A DNA stretch of 64,000 nt from Liolophura sinensis (lineage: Eukaryota > Mollusca > Polyplacophora > Chitonida > Chitonidae). Below are positions 42,985-55,670 of the stretch, piece after piece (position 1 is the stretch's first letter; each line of letters starts with the position of its first letter). The position numbers and the translations under genes are program-made. The stretch spans positions 45,743,187 through 45,807,186 of the forward strand of contig NC_088301.1 of NCBI RefSeq assembly GCF_032854445.1, given 5' to 3'. Below the pieces are notes generated by a model. That model made no database searches. It had not been told where the DNA came from and saw only the letters and a list, made by a program, of their open reading frames with translations.

Positions 42985-43140
42985 AGGATCTATTATTTAT
43001 TTATTTATTTATTTATTCATTTTAAAAAATGACTGGTATCTTTCCAAATGACTATACTCTGGGATATTTCACTTGTCACTGACAGCAGTCAGCTTTGTTG
43101 TGTGATGGAAGAGCCAAGGGAAACAGGCGTACCTGATTTT
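42985..43140 (-). mobile_element. SINE family 2, degenerate fragment
   Basis: The plus strand shows (TTTA)n, then GGGATATTTCACTTGTC, GACAGCAGTCAGCTTTGTTG and GAGCCAAGGGAAAC, a diverged match to the reverse complement of the family 2 tail. Confidence 0.45.
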
Positions 43141-43563
43141 ATACATGTAACCGTCGTAAAATAAACCATTTTACAGGTAAGGCTTGATCGGCTCAAAACA
43201 CAAGACCTTAATGATCTAGGACTAGTCGTATTCTGGGACAACTCATTAGATGGTTTGGCCAGTAAGATCTTATGAATATTTTATGTCTCGACATTTCTAT
43301 GTAAGTTAAACTTTGTGTTGCATTGTATCATGCATCGTTGTCATTGAGGCCAGTGACCAGTTATCAAATCTCTTTTTCCCCAGTCAACGAGGCATAAGCA
43401 ACACTTCCAGCAAAACAAGTTTGTACAAATGAAGACAACACTTCCTAGAACTGAACACCTGCTATTTGTTGCCTTTCAACAGATGCAGAATTCATCACTG
43501 CAGGAGACTACTTTTGTCTTGCAAACTATGCAGTGTTAGCAGTCAAATATCTAAGGTGTTTTT

Positions 43564-43564
<1 letters not shown>

Positions 43565-43616
<52 letters not shown>
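43565..43616 (+). repeat. (GT)n microsatellite
   Basis: About 26 uninterrupted GT dinucleotides. Confidence 0.95.
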
Positions 43617-43620
<4 letters not shown>

Positions 43621-45538
43621 ATTTAAAGCATGACAGTCCTAGTATACGCGTCCGTAACGAGACAAGTTAAAGTGTACGGGCGAAAATGTGATCACATGGA
43701 GCGGGATAAGCGATAGACAACATGTGTACCGGCACTTCGACCTATGTTGACTGGCTGGTGAAGGAAACTTGAGAAGCGGGACGGGATAATATCCGAAGGG
43801 GTGTTTCAACGGGTCTCTTACACTTGGGCAAACGACACGGAGCGAAGGTAAACAGAGTATCCGGTCCTAACAAATACATACGGCACAACAGGAAGGATCT
43901 CTTCAATGAGCAAAAGGCCACGCTGAAGCTTCTACCTACATAGAAGGACCTAGGCTTGACTTTATATTTTTTCTTGAATATACAGTTCGAGTTTATTATT
44001 TCGCTGTAGATTCAACACTTTTTTACACTGACGCATTTTCCTGTGTTGTGGTAATGCAGTCTGTCTTGCCATCTGGGTTTTCTTAGTGATGCATTAGCGC
44101 ACTTCTAACATTTAAGACAACGTCCATCCTGCAGATAGTATGCAAAACTGCATCCGCTCAAAGCTAAAGATAAAACTGAAAATGTTTAAGACATTTCCTC
44201 GCATTATTCTTGCGACTGATTTCTTATGCTGACACTTCGAGTGCATAGCATAAACCAAAAAAATAATAATAATAAGAAATAAAAAAAAGCGAAAAATCCG
44301 CATACACAAAACACAGACTCCCACACAAAACTGTAACTTCCAATCGTCTCTCCCTGCCTTCAAGACAATTCCATTTGGATTAAATGATTGTCATACTCAA
44401 GAAGTTGCCAATTACGATGGCGATTTTACTGGTCAATGAAACCTGAATTCCCATTGTAAATCACTGCCCGCCCAGAGACGTTTACTGTTGCGAACTTTCT
44501 CACGCCTAATCGCTTAATATACATCATATTGGTGGGAGGCAAGCGGTTTCAAGCGATATTCATTTTGAAAAAAGAAAAAGTCTTCAACCGTTTCTTCTTA
44601 TCAAGGCCACGAAAGCAATGGAACAGGGGATTTTGAAAATTATCTGCCCGAGAGTTAGGTTGGAGACACATTTGTGAGGTTTGCAGAAATGATTCTCATA
44701 TGAGTAGCTGTAGACCATAAAGACAATCTAAAATATGAAATCAGGAAATGGTTGTGATTTGGGCCCCAAAACCCACTGTATAATTAAAAATGTACGCTAA
44801 AACATAATTTTAAGGGAGTCTTCTTTCAAGATCAAAACAGGGAAATTGTAGCTGAAGCGGAATAATGTGAAGAAGTATTGTTGATCCATATACACACGAA
44901 TTCCGAGAGGTTAAGAGGTTAATATGAGCCTACGTGTCTGTTTATTTATCCCCATGACCAAGGGGGGAAACAGCTATTTGTCTTATCTTTGATTATCATA
45001 TCATGAAACGAACCTGATCTGTGTGGCAACATTTTAACCAGATGTTTGGAAGACGGCTAACGAGTCAAGGGGCTGTATAAGAATAACAAGTCGGCAATAT
45101 TCACAAGCAAACATATAACATCCGTGCAGTCATATACTGTACATCGTTTCCATTCGTATTTCTAAGAATAGTAATGCCCATGATAAGCATTCATGGGCAT
45201 TACTTATTTTTTTCTCTTTGTTAATTTCTTACATTTGACACCCTATAAAAGACACTAAAACGCATAGTAGTGTAGATACACTTTCATTGCTCCTAACAAC
45301 CTTGTGTTAAACAATGCTATATTTTTATGTCTAAATCTGTCGAGAAGGCATACGCAATAAACATCATCTATTTCAGCTATGGAATGTCTCGCTCAATGCC
45401 ATTCACGATTCAGTGTTACTCATGCGCAAATTAAATCAATCTACGAGTCGAAACAGATATATTCGTATTCCAGTCGCCAACCAATCACAAGGCCAATCCC
45501 CAAGACGACGTCTAACAAAATCCACCAAAAGAACTAAG
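43617..45538. other. Non-coding DNA, no gene seen
   Basis: No conserved exon or transposon recognised. This may lie inside the first intron of the alpha-tubulin gene if the candidate first exon at 51776 is correct. Confidence 0.4.
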
Positions 45539-45542
45539 AACG

Positions 45543-45551
45543 TATATAAAG
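45543..45551 (+). promoter_or_regulatory. TATA-box-like element
   Basis: TATATAAAG lies 39 bp ahead of an ATG in good context (GCCATGG) at 45590. By sequence alone it could place a transcription start close to that ATG; AT-rich DNA makes chance occurrence possible. Confidence 0.3.
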
Positions 45552-45589
45552 TATACACTTTTCATCACTAGATATGTACAGTATGTGCC

Positions 45590-45775
45590 ATGGCAAATCA
45601 TGATAAACCTGTTTTGGTGAATGCTGAGAAATGTAAAATTCCACAAATATTCCACGGCACATCCACAAATTGTGTATGGGTAGAACACCATATTGGCACA
45701 TGTTCCCAGTGCTGTGAAGCTGCATGTAACTGCTGCATTTTTAAAGTAACTGAATCAAATAAACCTCCGGGATGA
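45590..45775 (+). CDS. Putative small Cys-rich protein, 61 aa
   Basis: Unrecognised. It starts MANHDKPVLVNAEKCK in a GCCATGG context and has a Cys-rich second half (CSQCCEAACNCC), seven Cys in all. No signal peptide is seen, so a secreted toxin-like or mucus peptide is not indicated; metal binding is only a guess from Cys spacing. It sits behind a TATA-like element and an AATAAA overlaps its 3' end. It may equally be a chance ORF. Confidence 0.25.
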   Translation: MANHDKPVLVNAEKCKIPQIFHGTSTNCVWVEHHIGTCSQCCEAACNCCIFKVTESNKPPG

Positions 45776-48700
45776 ATTTTGATTTCGAAAAATCACTCCG
45801 AAGATTTCTAGTAGCCACACAACACTTTACTTGAATCTCAAGACGAATTTTCAAAACAACGTTCAACACAAACCATAAAGTAATTACGAAAATATATAGC
45901 GCAAGAAATTAAGACTGAGTCATGTATTGAAACATAAATTTTGAGAATAAATGTTCTCGTTTTGATGGCATTTTCTGTTGCTAATTTTTTTTAGCAGCGT
46001 TTATTTCCCAGATGCCCCAACTGTCTGTAGCACGACTGATGTTACTAAATCTGGACGTTCGTCTTTATGCAGATTGTCGGATAAACGAGGGCAGCAGGCA
46101 TCCGATGACGAAAGCAAAACCACATTTTACCGGATGTGCTGACAATGTGATTGATGGAGACCTAAGAGTAGAATTCTACGTCTAAATGATAACGTAACTT
46201 TGGGAATCGGTTCAACAACAAAGTGGGCATATTCATAAGATCTTTTACTTATTATGTAACTTGCCATATCAACTGCCAAACTTTTCTTGATGCGTACGTA
46301 AGCACAGCGAGTGTCTTGTAGTTTCTGTTAATAAAGATAGCAGGGGGTGGTATTTTCCTTCCTCTGGATGGTCTCGTGCTGGATTTTCCTTCACTCAGGC
46401 ATTGGGTAACTTTGGTTTTACTGCACAGCTGTACCGGTCAGGGTGCCAGAAATAATAAATATTATAATAATGATAAATAAGCAGAGTCTTTTGGATACTG
46501 TATTACCTGTACTTTCAGCAACCCGTGTGAAGTCGGAACTGGAATTAAGACAATGGCAGGTTAAAAAGGGGCTTCATTCAAGATTCGTATTTAGTGAGAT
46601 ATATAGGTCTGCTGCCATGCTCAGCACGTGTAAAGGAGAAAATAGAAATACGTTCCTGATACAGAGCCAAGTCTGAGTTTTGACAGACCATCTTACATCA
46701 AACCAATTGTTATAGAAAGTGTTTTTGAGGTGTGTAATTTTATATTATAGGTGCTGATGTGATAGTGATTCACGCGTAATATGAATCATTCTTCGCCATA
46801 GCACAAGCATTTGTCTGGTCAAGTATCTTACAGATTGCTCCTTCCCTTCTTTAATATTCAGCATGATTTTGTGCCAAGCCATTCACACAAGGAGTGTTTC
46901 CTAGACAAGTTACTACATACCATTCTAGACAGTCTTATGGGTGGGCCCATTGCCTCCCTTTGATCCAGGTGTTTTATACATACAAAAATAAAGCTTATTG
47001 CCGGCAACTCGCCAGTAGCTTATGTAGACTTAAGCCGCAAATTGGTGACGCATCAAGAAGCCTGGTATGAATTGTTTGAATTAACAGTCAATTCGCTTAT
47101 GTGTCTCGCTAAACAACGTAAAACTTGATTGGAAGCTGTACGGCACATTGGCATAGATATATCACCTTTTGTATCCTGCTCTAGGAACGCAATGTAGCAA
47201 CTGTCCAGACCTAAAGTATATCGGCTTTCCAGTGCGTGTTATGCTAATAGTATTTAAAATATATGCCAAAGAATACAAACGGAGACGTTTCAAGCTATCA
47301 TGACGTAAAAGTTATTTTGGTCCATTCCGCAATCCTTGCCCAAATCAATTTTATCTTTGCGAGACTCAACAAAAACATGTTCTTATCTCCCCCTAATTTA
47401 ACCAGCTTAGACCACAAATGTGCGAGAAATATGTTACAGATCTCCACATCAAATGATTTGGTATTTGATTTACATTTACTTCTTAAGCAAATGTAGACAA
47501 TGTATCAAATTACGGTTTATATATCTGAGTAATACATATGTGCGTATCTGTGTATACAGTAGTACAAATGTTCAACGTACACGACACCAAGTACCAAAGG
47601 TACCAAAGCATCCTCGAATCAGTCAAAGTTCGACAAAACAAAATGGTCTTACATCCTAATTGTGTATTGATAAAACACCACAGAATAAAGTTCAGGCCAA
47701 AGTTATCCAAAAGTGACAAATCCATGGGTTATTCACATTTTAAACAAGTGTTTCTGACATAACATCAAGAACGGATCAATCCTAATCTAGGTCATATGAA
47801 AGGCAAAAAAATTATCAGTTAACCAATTACTCAGGTTAAATAAGTATTCTTTTATCATTGATATGGGAGGAAAAGTCTGTCCTTTTGGTGCTCATAAAGC
47901 AATGGTCATCATAATGGGTGAAATATTTAACGATAAAAGTTCTTGTAAATTGTTAGGAGGTTGTATTTCACCGGTTACGTGCGACCATTTGTTATCACTC
48001 TTTGGTCGCTGCTCTTGTTTTACTCTTTGTGCTGTAAGTATTTATTATATAGATAATAGTGATCATGATTGAATGACCTGGTACCGTTCCATAAAGGTCG
48101 CCAGTTTTCTGGATATATTGGTGGTTATCAGAATTAAGTTTTGTCCTCTGCAACTATAAGTATTAAATGTAGTTTGCACTATAGCCACAGAAACAAACTC
48201 GTCTACACACACGATACAGCATACCATACTATATTAGTTACCTTTATATCTGAGATAAAGCACTTGATTTCCTGACCTACATTTCAAAGCATGCAATCCA
48301 CGAAACGTCACGAACCGTCATAGCAAGTGAATTATCTGTTTATGTTATAGCAAGAAAGACATAGAAAAGTGCACTTTATCTGCTTCACATGAGGCATTTT
48401 TCTCGACATTTCAGTCAAGCTGTTGTATACAAGAATACACTTCAAAATTTCAGAATCTGATCAGGATTTCTCCGCATATGTCACAAGGCTAGTTACGAAG
48501 ATTATTTTTATAAAACGTATCAAGACGCACGGCGTAGAGAGAAAACCTAGAGATCCACGACGGTGTGATAGCTGGCAAGTGGTCACATGTAACCCGTGAA
48601 ATTATCGGACAATAGACGACGGTTTGAAATTTGATTTGTGTTATTTTGTCATGCCTACTAGAATTTCTACTGTCTTACAGCAAAGCAAATTATCAGCTTT

Positions 48701-51700
48701 GTTTATGATTTATGTAATTATTTCTGATATATTCCTTTGCATGGGAATTGATACTTCAGGTTGCTTTGCATATAGTTCTTGTGTTTATGGGCTTGGAGCG
48801 TCCGTTCATGGTTTACTATTGGCAAGGGAATGTCGGACGTCCACAGGTTGTGGTATGGTGTGTTGCGTAAAATTATTTTGCTTATGGATGACTCAGTCAT
48901 CACTTAAAGTCAAGCATTTAAAGTATGCTTTTTAAGAAAGGTCAATTATATACAAGGGATCGTGCCTTTTTTTAGGACATATGACTATTAAAGAAACATC
49001 AGTTGGTTGCTGTTGCCCTGATCCAGTTAACACATGATTAGACTTTGATATCTCTTTTATTCCAGATTCGTTTGGACCGTCACATTCAGGTAAATAGGCC
49101 GGCAAAAGAACTTGAAGTCGTTCCTGGAAAATGTCAGTATTTTGTGAACAGCATTTAATAAACATTATAATGTGATCAAAGCGGCCAAAAGCTCCTGTTC
49201 ACAGAGACTAGCTGTAGAAGGTAATGCGGAGATTGGTCCTCTTGGGAGCACCAATAGTTCATTTATGCGGCAGATGGGGAAATTTGATGCATCGCGAAGC
49301 CACTACCGAGATGCTCAAAGTTAAAGGCAAAGGCCAAGTTACTGACAACTGCTGAGTTTCTAAACAGATAGTTAACCTTCCTGCATAAATTCTTCCTGAC
49401 AACTTATTCCCGGGGGATTTATTACACTGTACGTTCAAAGCCGTTCACAGGTCAACGATGCCTTTGTGGATGTATTCCAGACTCATTTTTTGAATGGTGA
49501 CTTACACATGGTTTGTGTAGGAAAATACCAGGAGCCTAACAGTTATACACAGATTAAATTATTCTATACGAATTGAGGGATTATGATGAAGGATTTTCAT
49601 CGTTATCATGTCAAAGGTTTTCTTATGAACCCATCAACTGAAATGTTAAATTTGACGGTAACTATGTCCTTTTACACCAGTAACGCACTTTGTAAAAAAA
49701 ACAAATTCGGACTGCCTTTGTCATGTTGCATGTGATAGTTTCATAATAGCTTATATCGAGAATGTGCGAGTCACGATGATTGCGTCTGAGGAACGTACAA
49801 GCATGGTCTGTATATGTCAGGAGTGGTCTCAGGACGCAGAAGCCCGGTAATTAGCCGGTCCAGTTTATGTGTGCTGCCAGTAGGAAAGTAAGTATCCTGG
49901 CCTAACGGTAAAGGCATGGCCGCTTTGTCTATCGCAAGCACCTGGCCGCTGTCAATCCCGGCTAAGGTGTGAGTGTAGTGTCAAACTACCAATCAACATT
50001 GAGTGTCGGCGAAAGTTATGGTAGCACTTAAAGATTACACGATAGACCAGGCTCTGCATTTACACATAGTACCACGAAGTGGCAGACAGACTCTCCACGC
50101 TATAGGCAGTACTTAGGCAAGTCCCGGAAGAGTCGAGTTACGTATACAATTACCAGTCTGGCTTCGTTGCATTGCCTCACACAAACGGCAGGGGTCTGCT
50201 CTGGAACGTCTTTGGAACGAATATTCCCACGGGTCGGGACGACCCACCTGGGTGCAAGCGCATGAATTAACTTCACTTACGTTGAGCTTATCCGTTGTTT
50301 CTTGCAGTTACTATGAATAGCACGTACCGTACTCACAAAAAGTTTTGAAAACAAGCTTTACATACCCCAAAAGTATGAGGTTTTGGAACTGCTATTAGTA
50401 CACTATGTAACTTACATTTTGCCTATTATAATACTAAACTTGCACGAATACTTCAAGTCATTAACCAAAAAAAGGTGAATTTTCTGAAAGTATCGAGCCG
50501 CTGGCTTTTGACAGGCTTTGACTTTAGCAAATACGGATGCACTTCACTTTTTTTAATTGACGTTTATGTTAAGCTTACGAAGCATAATTGAAATGTGCTG
50601 GCCTACGCGACCAAATAGGCACGTTTCTTCGCAGGTGCTGAGATATGCCTGTTTCATTGACCTTATGCATGGACGTGAAGGCATCTCAGTGTTCCACGCG
50701 ACAAGACATCGGAATTTTGGTGTTGTCTGCTTTGCTGTCGTTGATCCCTTGCCGCGGAGTCTTTGGCATGCGTGATCTTAGAAGACTGAAAACCGTGATA
50801 TCTTCACTCTCGCTGGGGTTCGGTTACAGCGAGAACAATTCCAGATACTGTGCACACTTATTGGATGTCAAGGACCTTAACGGTTTCCAGATGTTTGGAA
50901 TAATGCGCCCAAGGGTAACCTGACCAGGGTAACAATTACCGGGTAGCGGGGGAAGAGTTGTCAAGAAACATCCTCGGAAAAGAAACATTGTCTTATTTTG
51001 AAACATATGTCAAACAGACTCTGTAAATAAGGGTAAGAAAGCTGCCGGGTGGCTTGAGGGCAGGAGACAGACAACGGAAAACTGTTATTATTCCCCCGGT
51101 GAAACAGTTGTGGTGGGACTGTCCATGAATTACTGTTCGGAATTACACTTGGCTGATAGCTCATTCCATATTAAATATGGTGTTTGACGTTTGTGTGATG
51201 AAAAGCTTAAACATTGATCGTTTGTTGTCCCATGCTCTGGACCCTATCACATAAAGTTAATGTAATACTGCACTGTTCAGCAGAGTATACTCATTACCTC
51301 ATCGAGCAGCTAAGTCTAAATATCTTTCATGTGTAAAATTCATACATGATGTTACTACGTATTGTTCTCTTTTTTCAGTACACAGCTACTCAGATTGTCA
51401 TCAGAAAGAAAAGTTTGCTTGCACTGTTACTACGCTTGTATTTCTCAGTTTAAAGACAGTATACATAGTCACTGAATTTTGTCATACCATTTATCATAAC
51501 TTCTGAAATACAAATGGCGGCTGTTTGGCCCATGAACAAATATACTTACTAAAATCTATTTGTTACGAAAAAATTATATTGAGAGCTGTCTAAGCTAAAG
51601 ACTTCTAAAACGTTTTCTGAGGATAAATGTTTACCTGCGTATTGTCTCACGCAACACACCTTAATACTGTCAGGCTATTGCCTCAAAGCTGTTCGCTATA

Positions 51701-51769
51701 TTTCAGGTCAAGGGGGCCTACTATGTTAACAGAATCATGGTATAAAAACTCATCTAAGCCAACAACCCA
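45776..51769. other. Non-coding DNA, no confident gene
   Basis: Several ORFs of 60-100 codons exist (for example 48624-48935 and 47863-48072), but none shows a known motif, a splice-bounded conserved segment or a codon pattern unlike the surrounding DNA. A tRNA-like stretch (CCTGGCCTAACGGTAAAGGC .. AATCCCGGC, about 49898-49963) is probably the head of another diverged SINE. Confidence 0.4.
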
Positions 51770-51775
51770 ACTTAC

Positions 51776-51940
51776 CATGATTGTTGATAGGTAACCAGAT
51801 TCTGACACGAGAAAATCTTCAACCTAGCAGGCTTGGAATCGTTCTGCACAGGGTGTTGGATTCGATAAGGTTTCTGGCTGCTCCTCGGACTCGCTGCACC
51901 CTAGGCGTGTTACGGACCTCTGTACAACCGGCGTCTGCTC
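51776..51940 (-). other. TUBA: Candidate first exon (5' UTR plus ATG) of the alpha-tubulin gene
   Basis: On the minus strand an ATG (51778-51776) is followed at once by a perfect donor GTAAGT, giving the ATG|intron arrangement that the tubulin acceptor at 42937 requires. Upstream sequence is locally GC-richer, as for a 5' UTR. It would imply an intron of about 8.8 kb. A second ATG|GTATGT lies at 46923-46915, so this is an inference. Confidence 0.35.
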
Positions 51941-51969
51941 GCCTGTCTCCTTCCACACTCTCTTTTCAC

Positions 51970-51985
51970 CAAATTTATGACGTCA
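51970..51985 (-). promoter_or_regulatory. CRE and TATA-like motif upstream of the candidate tubulin first exon
   Basis: A full palindromic CRE, TGACGTCA (51978-51985), is followed on the minus strand by CATAAATTTGG, a weak TATA-like sequence. Both are about 200 bp upstream of the ATG at 51778, a plausible promoter position. Confidence 0.3.
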
Positions 51986-53187
51986 TTGCACCCCCACCCC
52001 CACCCCCTTCAAGATTCCTGCTTCTGAACCATGGTATCACTCTGGGCTATCTCCTGTCACTTTATCTCTTGGCAGGAGGCGCTGGAGGATGGCACAGCAC
52101 AAACTTGTTTGAAGTTTTCACACGATTAAACCACGGAAGAGTCTATGTGTTCATTAAGATATAAGTTCTCCACCTCTGAAATAAAGTTGGAAGGCGCTCT
52201 ACAGTAGAACCATCAACAAAACAAATTAACAAACGTAAACAAAACTTTGACAGCAAATTTGTGTTCTGGATATTTTTCGGTGCTGTAAATAAATGAGGCA
52301 AGTCAATGCTCTTCTTTATTTCAGTGGAATCGGAAGATTATTGCCTAAATAATATCAGAAGATTTGTTAAATATTCTAAAAGTCTAACTAAGTTTGACCG
52401 CGGGATGGGTGTGTGAAGGATGCATCTTCTCTGGAGCCTCGGAAGTGTCCAGGTGGCAACTCCAGTCAGCTGATGCGGCCGGTTGTAACACGATAACAGC
52501 AGCTATTGCTCAGTCTCACTTCAAGGCTTCCGCATTACTCCGACTCGCATATTTCTTGTCGTTACTACGTCTGCTTGCTTATCGTCTGGCGAGGTTTATT
52601 TCATTAGAGTCAGGGGGCGAATGGCACATATTATAACAGGGTTGCGTGTTTACCGTGTGCCAGCTAAGAGCTTATGACGGAATTGGTACCTTACCTATTA
52701 GACTGACACGTCCAAATGGCCATTTGTGTGCACACACAAACAATTTATGAATGAAAGATGTCTAGGCCTGTACACATGTCATCGATTGTTTCAAATAGAA
52801 ACAAGCAGTTTTTAGCAGTTTATCAAATAGAAGTTGGAAAATTAAAACCCAAGTGATACAATTTATACTTCATAGAACACGTTACTGTGATTGATATCTA
52901 ACAGATTTTCACGCGGTTTTCGTGCGGTTTGTAATTACATTCTGGAAAACAAAGTTAAATGTTCTTAATAACTTAACCTGTATGCTACTGTTATAACTGT
53001 GTATATATTAAGCTCCCATTACTACAAATATTATTAGATACTTCATCTTAATCGGTGCGCCTCGATTAATATAACTTAACCCTGTTATAAACAGGATAAG
53101 TCTCTTGGCTAAAATCCGTATATGTAAACCTACATGCAGATAGTGTGAGAGAGGTTAAATTATAGATGGCGAGCACCAAGATATAGG
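51986..53187. other. Intergenic DNA, no gene seen
   Basis: Starts with a C-rich run (CACCCCCACCCCCACCCCC), then mixed-composition DNA without recognisable exons or repeats. Confidence 0.45.
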
Positions 53188-54092
53188 TCTACCTGGATCG
53201 TCCATTTTGGTTGACGGCTGGTATATGAATATCTGTTTTGACGCCTGTAGATTCTGTCTACGATCGTCCATTTTTGTTGACGGCTGGTATACGAATGTCT
53301 GTTTTGACGCCTATAGATTCTGGTTTTGAACGTCCATTTGGTTGACCGCTGGTACACGAATGTCTGTTTTGACGCCTATAGATTTTGTCCATGAACGTCT
53401 ACTTTGGCTGACCGCTGGTATACAAATGTCTGTTTTGACGCCTATAAATTCTGTTTTTAAACGTCCATTTTTGGTGACGGCTGGTATTCGAATATCTGTT
53501 GCACGCCTATATATTTTGTCTGTAAACGTCCATTTTGGTTGACGGCAGGTACACGAATGTCTGTTTTGATGTGTATAGATTCTGTCTACGACCGTCCATT
53601 TTGGTTGATGGCTGGAAAACGAATGTCTGTTTTGACGCCTATAGATTCTGTCAGTGAACGTCCATTTTGGTTGACGGCTAGTATTCGAATATCTCTTGTA
53701 CGCCTATAGACTTTGTCTGTAAACGTCCATTTTGACTGGTACACGAATGTCTGTTTTGACGCCTATAGATTCTGTCTACGATCGTCCATTTTTGTTGATA
53801 GCTGGTATACAAATATCTGTTTTGACGCTTATAGATTCTGGTTGTGAACGTCCATTTTGGTTGACAGCTTGTATACGAATGTCTGTTTTGACGCCTATAG
53901 ATTCTGTCTGTGAACGTCCATAAGTATTTGACGGCTGGTATACGAATGTCTGTTTTGACACCTATAGATTCTATTAACGTCCACTTTTGTTGACGGCAAG
54001 TATACGAATGTCTGTTTTGACGCCTATAGATTCTGTCTATGAGCGTCCATTTTGGTTGACTGCTGATACACGAATGTCTGTTTTGACACCTA
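53188..54092 (+). repeat. Minisatellite array, 66-bp unit, 14 copies
   Basis: The consensus unit contains ACGAATGTCTGTTTTGACGC, CTATAGATTCTGTCTATGAA, CGTCCATTTTGGTTGACGGC and TGGTAT. Fourteen copies can be counted from the GTCTGTTTTGACGCC core, including two of a variant type with ATATCT(G/C)TTG.ACGCC at about 53492 and 53690. Unit length 66 = 3 x 22, so reading frames persist across copies (53342-53542, 53732-53923 and on the minus strand 53776-53961) but stops interrupt them. Confidence 0.92.
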
Positions 54093-54199
54093 GGTTAAGT
54101 CAATATGTGTTATGTAAGAAAACTTAGTGAAATAACTCTCTTTTAAACTGCACATCGTATAACAGCCTGTACGCTTAATAAAAAAGACTATAGCATGGA

Positions 54200-54540
54200 G
54201 CCTAACACCAGTGCAGCTTTCACAGTCATAGTTACCAAATGGTTACATGTAACGGGTGAAATACGGCCTCTTGTTTACCTCAGTTTGAGTTCTATTTCTA
54301 ACTGCTCCGGTAATTGCTTATACAGTTTCAAACTATACGCCTTGTAGCACAATGGCCTTAAAGACTGTTTACCCACCAACAGAATGGTGCATTTGTACAA
54401 AAGTATACCGCATAGAGAGTATAACTACAGCAGCTGCGATGGTGTGATAAATGGTAAATGGTCACACATAAGGAGCGAAATACGGCCTCTTGTCAGTTTA
54501 CCTCAGTTCGGCCTTTATTCCAACTTTTCATGTAAATGTT
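54200..54540 (+). repeat. Diverged direct repeat pair
   Basis: Two segments share GAAATACGGCCTCTTGT and TTACCTCAGTT, about 230 bp apart, each preceded by GGTTACATGTAA or GGTCACACATAA. A related piece occurs near 48560-48605 (GGTGTGATAGCTGGCAAGTG, GTCACATGTAAC). Confidence 0.5.
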
Positions 54541-55562
54541 TACATAGTAGTAATTTATAAACCTCCATGGCTTAGGCCACGTTCATACGGTCTGATTGTC
54601 GATTCCGCTATAGTCTGATCGCCTGGTGTGAACGCGCCGCTTTCAGCAAAAATAGTGGAAAGTGCAGTGATATTAATAGCAATGTATTAGACTTCACTGC
54701 ATGGTCTGGAATTACTCAAAATTACTGCCTTCTTCCCCCTCAACGTCAGTTAATGAGTCCTGACGACACGACGCTTTGGATTTTCCAGCAGGTTTGAGGT
54801 ACCTCCGGTCTACTTACTATTTTGTTTTAGTTATTTCTTTATAATACGTGTATATGACAATCAGTGAAAACTGATGCAGTCGTACACCATTTATACGAGT
54901 AGATTCACATTCTTTCTTGGAAGAAAATTGTTGAGTAATATGGCGTTGAACAACAATGAAATAAAATCAGTTTCCTTCTTGGGAGCGTTTGAATATATTT
55001 TGAAATCGAAAATCCAGTCGGCAGCATTTGTTGATTTCAATCTCTATTAAATTGCACTGGCACGTGTTAATGCTTATTTCATAATGGATCTTCCGAAAAA
55101 AGACAATTTACACGCCTTTAGCCTGATAAACACGAATGTAGAGAATTTTACACTAAGCACTATCTTACTATTATCTCGGCTGACGGGTGTGGTGTGTGCG
55201 TAACTTTACTATGTTCTTTATATTCTGTAGTAAAATGATCCGATGTACAGTCCCTGTAGTCAAGTTCGCCACCGTATATCCATATTGACAATATGTTTGC
55301 GTACCTGCCCACTGATGCACTGAAGACAGCCAATGATTAAATTACGAGTAGCGGTGTAGATTCTATTTCACAGACGGCAGTATAGAGATACGACTTTTAT
55401 CCACTGATAAACCTTCTTATTGATTCAACATCAACATGTACTTACCCAATGGTAACAATTTGTACTTCCTTATGCTCGACCAAAAAGCAACCCATATATG
55501 CATCACTGGGGAACATGCCGTACGTGGGAAGGTCTTGTAGCAACCTATTGATGATCGTTTGT
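54541..55562. other. Intergenic DNA, no gene seen
   Basis: No conserved exon, repeat or RNA gene recognised. Confidence 0.45.
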
Positions 55563-55670
55563 TTCCCCCTTTGCTCTGCCCGGTTTCCTCCCACCATAAT
55601 GCTGGCCGTTGTCGTATAAGTGAATTCTTCTTGAGTATGGCGTTATACACTAATCAAGTAAATAAATATC
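55563..55670 (+). mobile_element. SINE family 2, tail fragment
   Basis: Contains CTCTGCCCGGTTTCCTCCCA, CCATAATGCTGGCCGTTGTC, CTTGAGTATGGCG and the AAATAAATA tail; the tRNA head is missing. Confidence 0.75.

Noticed and set aside
51781-52164. 127-codon plus-strand ORF with a poly-Pro run
   Set aside because: The Pro run is a C-rich simple sequence. No domain, and the region fits better as promoter/5' UTR of a minus-strand gene.
53342-53961. ORFs over the 66-bp array as a repeat protein gene
   Set aside because: Frames are broken by stops between blocks on both strands and no start or splice context is evident.
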